A stretch of 43,583 nucleotides of DNA from Bifidobacterium breve (lineage in GTDB: Bacteria; Actinomycetota; Actinomycetes; S36-B12), in contig CAMAWO010000003.1 in NCBI GenBank assembly GCA_945861925.1, forward strand, positions 1-43,583, given 5' to 3'. A program made the translations under genes and the position numbers. This document shows, piece after piece, positions 37,966 to 43,583 of this stretch. A model generated the notes under the pieces. That model was not told where the DNA came from, did no database searches, and worked only from the letters and a program-made list of their open reading frames with translations. Position 1 is the stretch's first letter; each line of letters begins with the position of its first letter.

Positions 37966-39090
37966 CTACTGCAACTGCCCAATGACGTGGTCGATCGAGT
38001 GCATGAGCTGGCGGACGTCGTCAGGCTCGACCGCCGGGAAAACCGCGATGCGCAATTGGTTTCTTCCGAGCTTACGGTACGGCTCGGTGTCTAGGATGCC
38101 ATGAGCCCGCAGAGTCTGTGCGATGACGGCTGCGTCGATGGCCTCATCGATATCGATGGTGGCGACGACTCCTGACCGCTTCGCCGGATCGGTGACGAAA
38201 GGGGCCGCGACGCTGCTCGCCTCAGCCCAGTCGTAGACGATGCCTGAGGACTCATTCGTGCGGGCCACGCACCAGTCGAGCCCGCCATTGGCATTGAACC
38301 AGTCGACCTGCTCGGCCATCATGAGGATGGTGGCGAGGGCAGGTGTGTTGTAGGTCTGGTCCTGGCGCGAGTTGTCGATCGCGGTCTGCAGGTCGAGGAA
38401 GGGCGAGATCCACCGGTTGCTCGCCTTGATCCGGGCCGCACGTTCGATCGCGGTCGGCGACATGAGCGCGAACCACAGTCCGCCGTCGGAGCCGAAGCTC
38501 TTCTGCGGAGCGAAATAGTAGGTGTCGAACTGCTCCGGATCGACGGCTAGGCCACCGGCGCCCGAGGTGGCGTCGATGATCATCAGGGAGCCTGCGTCGG
38601 CTTCGGTGACCCGCTGGGGCGTGATCGCGACGCCGGTGGAGGTTTCGTTATGCGGGCTGCAGTAGGCGTCGATGCCAGGCTCGGCTCGGAATGCTGGTGC
38701 GTCGCCCGGGTCCGAGGTGATGATCGTGGGATTGCCGAGGAAGGGTGCTTCCTGAACCCCGCTCGCAAACTTCGCGCCGAACTCGCCGAAGGTGAGGAAC
38801 TGGGCGCGGTCCTCGATGAGCCCGAAGGCTGCGATGTCCCAGAAGGCGGTGGACCCGCCGTTGCCGAGGACGACCTCGTAGCCCTTGGGGAGGGAGAAGA
38901 ACGAGGCGAGCCCGGTACGAAGTCGCCCGACCTGCGACTTCACGGTTGGCTGGCGGTGTGATGTGCCGAGGTATGACTGCCAGACGCCAGCCAGTGCAGC
39001 GACCTGCTCCTCACGCACCTTTGATGGGCCCGATCCGAACCGGCCGTCGGATGGGAGGAGGTCGGCGGGGATTCGGATTGCGTCGGTCAC
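37966..39090 (-). CDS. serC: Phosphoserine aminotransferase
   Basis: IPADLLPSDGRFGSGPSKVR..LGTSHRQPTVKSQVG..LGNGGSTAFWD..SPHNETSTGV..TSGAGGLAVD..DTYYFAPQKSFGSDGGLW. Confidence 0.95.
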   Translation of the reverse strand: MTDAIRIPADLLPSDGRFGSGPSKVREEQVAALAGVWQSYLGTSHRQPTVKSQVGRLRTGLASFFSLPKGYEVVLGNGGSTAFWDIAAFGLIEDRAQFLTFGEFGAKFASGVQEAPFLGNPTIITSDPGDAPAFRAEPGIDAYCSPHNETSTGVAITPQRVTEADAGSLMIIDATSGAGGLAVDPEQFDTYYFAPQKSFGSDGGLWFALMSPTAIERAARIKASNRWISPFLDLQTAIDNSRQDQTYNTPALATILMMAEQVDWFNANGGLDWCVARTNESSGIVYDWAEASSVAAPFVTDPAKRSGVVATIDIDEAIDAAVIAQTLRAHGILDTEPYRKLGRNQLRIAVFPAVEPDDVRQLMHSIDHVIGQLQ

Positions 39091-39159
39091 GTTGGAGCTC
39101 CGGTCTGTGGGGTCGAGGACATTGCGAGCGAGGTCAGGCGAGGATCGATGCAGTGCTGG

Positions 39160-40287
39160 TCAGAGGCTGGGTGAGTAGCCCTTTGGTGCGACCATGACCG
39201 GATCCCACCCCGGGACGGCCTCGGGCTTTCGGGGTGCCGGGCCGACGTAGCGGGCGGAGGGGCGAATGAGGCGTCCGGTCTTCTTCTGCTCGAGCACATG
39301 AGCACTCCAGCCGGCGAGGCGGGCGCAGGTGAACATGGACGTGAACAGGCGAGCGGGTACCTCGGCAAAGTCGAGCATGATCGCGGCCCAGAATTCGACA
39401 TTCGTCTCGAGGACGCGGTCGGGGCGACGCGCGCGCAACTCGGCGAGAGCAGCCTGCTCGAGTGCGGCCGCCACCTCGTAGCGCGCTGCGCCCAGCTCCC
39501 GGGCGGTGCGGCGCAGCACTCGGGCCCGCGGATCCTCGGCCCGGTAGACGCGATGCCCGAAGCCCATCAGTCGCTCGCCACGGTCGAGGACGCCCCGGAC
39601 GTAAGCATCGGCATCGCCGGTGCGCTCGACCTCCTCGATCATGTGGAGCACCCGGGCAGGGGCGCCGCCGTGCAGGGGGCCGCTCATTGCGCCGATCGCG
39701 CCAGAAATCGCGGCGGCCACATCGGCCCCGGTAGAGGCGATGATGCGGCTGGCGAAGGTCGAGGCGTTCATCCCGTGCTCGGCGGCGGAGACGAAGTAGG
39801 CATCCATGGCCTGAATGTGTCGCGGCTCGGGCTCACCGCGCCAGCGGATCATGAACCGCTCGACGACGGTATCGGCCTGGTCGATCTGAGACTGGGGGAT
39901 CATCGGCTGGCCGAGACCACGGGCCGACTGAGCCACGAAGGAGAGCGCCATGACCGAAACGTGGGCGAGGTTCTCGCGGGCGGTGTCGTCATCGACGTCA
40001 AGCAGTGGCTTCAGACCCCAGGCGGGTGCGAGCATTGCGATCGCCGACTGCACGTCGACCCGTACATCACCTGAGTGGATGGGAATCGGGAAGGGCTCGG
40101 CCGGCGGCAGTCCGGGGTTGAACTCGTTGTCGACGAGGAGACCCCAGACGTTGCCGTAGGAGACCCGCCCGACGAGGTCTTCGATGTCGACACCGCGGTA
40201 GCGCAGGGCACCTCCATCACGGTCTGGCTCTGCGATCTGGGTTTCGAAGGCGATGACACCCTCAAGGCCGGGCACGAATTCAGGCAT
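39160..40287 (-). CDS. Citrate synthase (type 2-like)
   Basis: LRYRGVDIEDLVGRVSYGNVWGLL..AAEHGMNASTFASRIIASTGADVAAAISGAIGAMSGPLHGGAPARVL..LMGFGHRVYRAEDPRARVL. Confidence 0.93.
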   Translation of the reverse strand: MPEFVPGLEGVIAFETQIAEPDRDGGALRYRGVDIEDLVGRVSYGNVWGLLVDNEFNPGLPPAEPFPIPIHSGDVRVDVQSAIAMLAPAWGLKPLLDVDDDTARENLAHVSVMALSFVAQSARGLGQPMIPQSQIDQADTVVERFMIRWRGEPEPRHIQAMDAYFVSAAEHGMNASTFASRIIASTGADVAAAISGAIGAMSGPLHGGAPARVLHMIEEVERTGDADAYVRGVLDRGERLMGFGHRVYRAEDPRARVLRRTARELGAARYEVAAALEQAALAELRARRPDRVLETNVEFWAAIMLDFAEVPARLFTSMFTCARLAGWSAHVLEQKKTGRLIRPSARYVGPAPRKPEAVPGWDPVMVAPKGYSPSL

Positions 40288-40406
40288 GCGTCACTCCTCC
40301 AACAGTTATTGGCTCATCCAACCCGACCCGGATGTCCGGGATGTGTCCGGGTCGGGTGAACGTGACCTGCGTCGCGTCCTCGGTCATTTCATGGTTGGGT
40401 CGGTGC

Positions 40407-41102
40407 ATGAGCCTTTTGACGCCCCCGCCGGACGATGCACCGCGTCGCTTGGCCGATCTGCGTGTCTCGTATGACACGGGCACCCTCGCTGCAGAGCACC
40501 TTGCGGACAATCCACTCGACGCATTTCACACATGGTTCGACGAGGCGCAGGCGGCCCAATTGCCCGAACCGAATGCGATGATTCTCGCGACGGCGACCCC
40601 AAGCGCAACGCCAAGTGCGCGGACCGTCTTGCTCAAGCAGGCCGACGCTCGCGGATTCGTCCTGTACACGAATCTGGCCTCGCGGAAAAGCGATGAACTG
40701 CGTGAGAATCCGCAAGCCTCGCTCGTGTTCCCGTGGTTCGCCATGCATCGTCAGGTCTGCGTCGTTGGGACTGCGGAGCTCATCGGGCGAGATGAGGTCG
40801 AGGAGTACTTCCGATCCCGGCCGCGAGAGTCGAGGCTCGGAGCCTGGGCGAGCAAGCAGTCGTCGGTGATCGAGGATCGGGGAATCCTCGAGGAGCGGTA
40901 TTCACGTGTGGATGCCGATTTCGGCGACGAGGTTCCGGTCCCCGAGTTCTGGGGTGGCTGGCTCATCAGGCCCATCACGGTTGAGTTCTGGCAGGGACGT
41001 CCCTCGCGGCTCCACGACCGGCTGCGCTTTCGAAGGTCGGGCGCTGCCGTGGCGCCGCTGGACGATCCGGCGCGGTGGCGGGTGGAGCGCCTGTCCCCCT
41101 GA
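40407..41102 (+). CDS. pdxH: Pyridoxamine 5'-phosphate oxidase
   Basis: PNAMILATATPSATPSARTVLLKQADARGFVLYTNLASRKSDELRENPQASLVFPW..RQVCVVG..SRPRESRLGAWASKQSSVI..PEFWGGWLIRPITVEFWQGRPSRLHDRLRFRR. Confidence 0.95.
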   Translation: MSLLTPPPDDAPRRLADLRVSYDTGTLAAEHLADNPLDAFHTWFDEAQAAQLPEPNAMILATATPSATPSARTVLLKQADARGFVLYTNLASRKSDELRENPQASLVFPWFAMHRQVCVVGTAELIGRDEVEEYFRSRPRESRLGAWASKQSSVIEDRGILEERYSRVDADFGDEVPVPEFWGGWLIRPITVEFWQGRPSRLHDRLRFRRSGAAVAPLDDPARWRVERLSP

Positions 41103-41137
41103 CCTCCTTCGGGGCAAGAGCCGCGTAGGTTCGCCCC

Positions 41138-42397
41138 GTGGCCCGCCTTTTCGTCGACCTGACGCCTCTGCGGGCAAGTAAGCCGTACCGCCGGCTGTGG
41201 ACGGCGATGGGGATCAGCAACATCGGGCAGCAAATGACGGCCATCGCCGTCGGCCTTCAGGTGTACGAGCTCACCAAATCGAGCTTCATGGTCGGACTCG
41301 TCGGCCTGTTCCAGCTCGTGCCGCTCGTCGGGTTCGGCCTCTACGGCGGCACGCTCTCCGACGCCTTCGACCGGCGGCTTGTCGGGCTGATCTCCGCACT
41401 CGGCCTGTGGGCGTGCTCGGTGGGTTTCCTCGTGCAGTCCTCACTCGGCTTGGACTCCGTGGCGGTGCTCTACGGGCTCATCGCGATCCAGTCGGGGTTC
41501 TTCGCGGTGGGAAATCCTGCGCGTCAGGCCATCATCCCCCGTCTCGTCGGCCAGGATTTACTGCCGGCTGCGAACGCGCTCGGCATGCTCACCTGGAGTG
41601 TGGGATTCACGATCGGGCCCCTTCTCGGTGGGATTCTCGTCGCGACCTCCGGCACCGTCACCCTGCCCTATCTCGTCGACGTCATCGGGTTCGGTGTTGT
41701 CGTGTGGGCGATGTGGCAACTGCCGAAATTGCCGCCGACCACTGTCCCTGGCGACGCCGTGCCCCGCGCGGGCTGGGCGGCCGTGAAGGAGGGCTTTGTC
41801 TTCCTCAAGGGGAAGCGAAATCTCCAGATGACGTTCTACGAGGACCTCATCGCGATGGTCTTCGGGATGCCGCGCGCGCTCTTCCCGGCCATCGCCGCCC
41901 AGTGGTACGGGGGATCTGTCCGCGATGTCGCGACGGTGCTGGGGCTGCTCGCTGCGGCGCCGGCACTCGGCGCTGTGCTCTCCGGAATCTTCTCCGGTCC
42001 GCTCGGTCGGGTGCGCTGGCAGGGACGGGCGATCGTCATCTCGATCGTGGTGTGGGGCGCTGCGATTGCGGCCTTCGGTGGGGTTCGATGGCTCCCCCTC
42101 GCGCTGCTGTTCCTCGCCATTGCCGGCGCCGCCGATAACGTGTCTGCAGTGTTCCGGGCAACCATCCTTCAGTCGGCCACGCCTGATGAGTACCGGGGAC
42201 GGCTCCAAGGGGTGTTCACGGTAGTCGTGGCCGGCGGCCCGCGACTCGGCGATGTCGAGGCGGGCACGGTGGCGGTCATCTTCGGCGAGACCGTGTCGGT
42301 GATCTCCGGGGGTGTTGCGTGCGTCCTGCTCGCGGTTGGTCTCGCGCGCGCCGTGCCGTCGTTCTGGCAATACGACGCGCATGACCCGGTGCCCTAG
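41138..42397 (+). CDS. MFS transporter (EntS/MFS_3-like)
   Basis: FVDLTPLRASKPYRRLWTAMGISNIGQQMTAIAVGLQVYELTKSSFMVGLVGLFQLVPLVGFGLYGGTLSDAFDRR. Confidence 0.88.
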   Translation: MARLFVDLTPLRASKPYRRLWTAMGISNIGQQMTAIAVGLQVYELTKSSFMVGLVGLFQLVPLVGFGLYGGTLSDAFDRRLVGLISALGLWACSVGFLVQSSLGLDSVAVLYGLIAIQSGFFAVGNPARQAIIPRLVGQDLLPAANALGMLTWSVGFTIGPLLGGILVATSGTVTLPYLVDVIGFGVVVWAMWQLPKLPPTTVPGDAVPRAGWAAVKEGFVFLKGKRNLQMTFYEDLIAMVFGMPRALFPAIAAQWYGGSVRDVATVLGLLAAAPALGAVLSGIFSGPLGRVRWQGRAIVISIVVWGAAIAAFGGVRWLPLALLFLAIAGAADNVSAVFRATILQSATPDEYRGRLQGVFTVVVAGGPRLGDVEAGTVAVIFGETVSVISGGVACVLLAVGLARAVPSFWQYDAHDPVP

Positions 42398-43583
42398 CCC
42401 GCCATACCGGGGTAGGGCTTCTTCGTCTCGGCTAGGTCGGCCAACGCGACCTCGCGCTCCACCTTGTGGTCGACCATTCGCCTTGGGTAGGAAAGGTCGT
42501 AGCCGGCCGGCTGGTCCCAGGGCTCGTGTGCGGACGCTCCCGGAAGGTGGGCAAGTTCTGCGACGTAGCGGCGGACGTAGTCGCCGTCGGGGTCGAACCG
42601 CAGGCCCTGGGCCACTGGATTGAACACCCGGTAGAAGGGTGAGGCATCGGTGCCGCAGCCGGCGGTCCACTGCCAGCCGTGCGCATTGCTCGCGAGGTCG
42701 CCGTCGCGCAGCCAGTGCATGAACTCAGCGGCGCCCCGCTGCCAGGGCAGGTGCAGGTCCTTGACGAGGAAGCTGGCGACGACCATCCGGACCCGGTTGT
42801 GGACCCAGCCCTCTGTGCGCAGTTGGCGCATTCCCGCATCGACGAACGGGTAGCCGGTTCGACCCTGTGCCCAGTCGGCGAAGGCATCATCGGCTGCCGG
42901 GCCCGCGTTCCAGCGCATCTGTGTGTCGAAGCGCTCATTGAGCGACACGCGTGCTGAATCGGGCCGCTGCGACATCACCTGCGCATAAAACTCGCGCCAG
43001 CAGATCTCCTTGCGGAACACCTCATCGCTGTCAGTGAGTTCCACGAGCAGGCTGCGTGGATGGATCTCACCCCACTTGAGGTGGTGCCCGAGGGCGCTGG
43101 TGCCCGCGAGGTCGGCGCGGTTCCGGTTCTCGGCGTAGTCGTCGAGGGCCGAGGAACGAAAGGACTCCCAGCGCTCCCAAGCGGCCTCCTCACCGGCCGG
43201 CGGCAGGGTGAGTGCGCCAAGGTCGGCCGCGGCAGGAATGTCGTGGGTCTCAAGCGGCAGCCACCAATTGACCTCGGCCGGGATGTCTGCGGCTGGAGCG
43301 CGCCAACCGTGGCGCATCCAGGCGCGGTAGAACGGCGTGAAGACCCGATATGCAGTGCCGTCGTCCTTCGTAACCCGCCCGGGTGCTACTGCGTAGGGCG
43401 ACCCGGTGCGAATGAGGGGGACGTTCCCGAGGGCCTGCTCGACGGCGACGTCGCGCGCCCGGCCATAGGGCCCGAAGTCCTCGGCGATATGGACGCTTGC
43501 TGCGCCCGCTGCACGAACCACCTCGGGGAGCACGTTCACTGGGTCACCGTGCCGGATGAGGAGCGATCCGCCGAGCGAGGTAC
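42394..43583 (-). CDS. phr: Deoxyribodipyrimidine photolyase, N-terminus beyond the right edge
   Basis: C-terminal FAD-binding motifs (WREFYAQVM, RTGYPFVDAGMRQLRTEGWVHNRVRMVVASFLVKDLHLPWQRGAAEFMHWLRDGDLASNAHGWQWTAGCGTDASPFYRVFNPVAQGLRFDPDGDYVRRYV); frame stays open to 43583 (TSLGGSLLIRHGDPVNVLPE). Confidence 0.95.
   Translation of the reverse strand, partial: TSLGGSLLIRHGDPVNVLPEVVRAAGAASVHIAEDFGPYGRARDVAVEQALGNVPLIRTGSPYAVAPGRVTKDDGTAYRVFTPFYRAWMRHGWRAPAADIPAEVNWWLPLETHDIPAAADLGALTLPPAGEEAAWERWESFRSSALDDYAENRNRADLAGTSALGHHLKWGEIHPRSLLVELTDSDEVFRKEICWREFYAQVMSQRPDSARVSLNERFDTQMRWNAGPAADDAFADWAQGRTGYPFVDAGMRQLRTEGWVHNRVRMVVASFLVKDLHLPWQRGAAEFMHWLRDGDLASNAHGWQWTAGCGTDASPFYRVFNPVAQGLRFDPDGDYVRRYVAELAHLPGASAHEPWDQPAGYDLSYPRRMVDHKVEREVALADLAETKKPYPGMAG

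Noticed and set aside
41558-42670. 370-aa minus-strand ORF opposite the MFS and photolyase genes
   Set aside because: Shadow ORF; spans the convergent junction of two clear genes.

Overview
The window is a high-GC actinobacterial chromosome segment. Its core genes are groEL with a double CIRCE operator, serC, citrate synthase, pdxH, an XPB-type helicase, a cold-shock protein, DUF3263/DUF3027/DUF2530 proteins and a photolyase. Between them are accessory blocks: (i) an integrase / tRNA-Thr / serine-recombinase island (~3.3-9.3 kb) holding a relE/parE-like TA module with a stop codon inside the toxin and at least three diverged copies of a ~240-bp noncoding repeat; (ii) a secreted-protein block (~17-22.5 kb) with a decayed, divergent groEL fragment at its edge; (iii) a Doc-type TA pair; (iv) a ~4 kb insertion next to the XPB helicase that carries M20 peptidase + GNAT + enolase-superfamily genes, resembling the N-succinylamino-acid-racemase D-to-L amino acid pathway, plus a dead hipBA. 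Two intergenic regions (12.32-12.57 and 32.85-33.02 kb) are dense, ordered arrays of palindromes. One palindrome pair shows a compensatory base-pair change. Several accessory genes (TA toxin, hipB, hipA, a ClC channel, an MFS transporter) are intact apart from single in-frame nonsense codons, except hipA, which is also frameshifted and deleted. Product names come from reading the translations for motifs. No database search was run.
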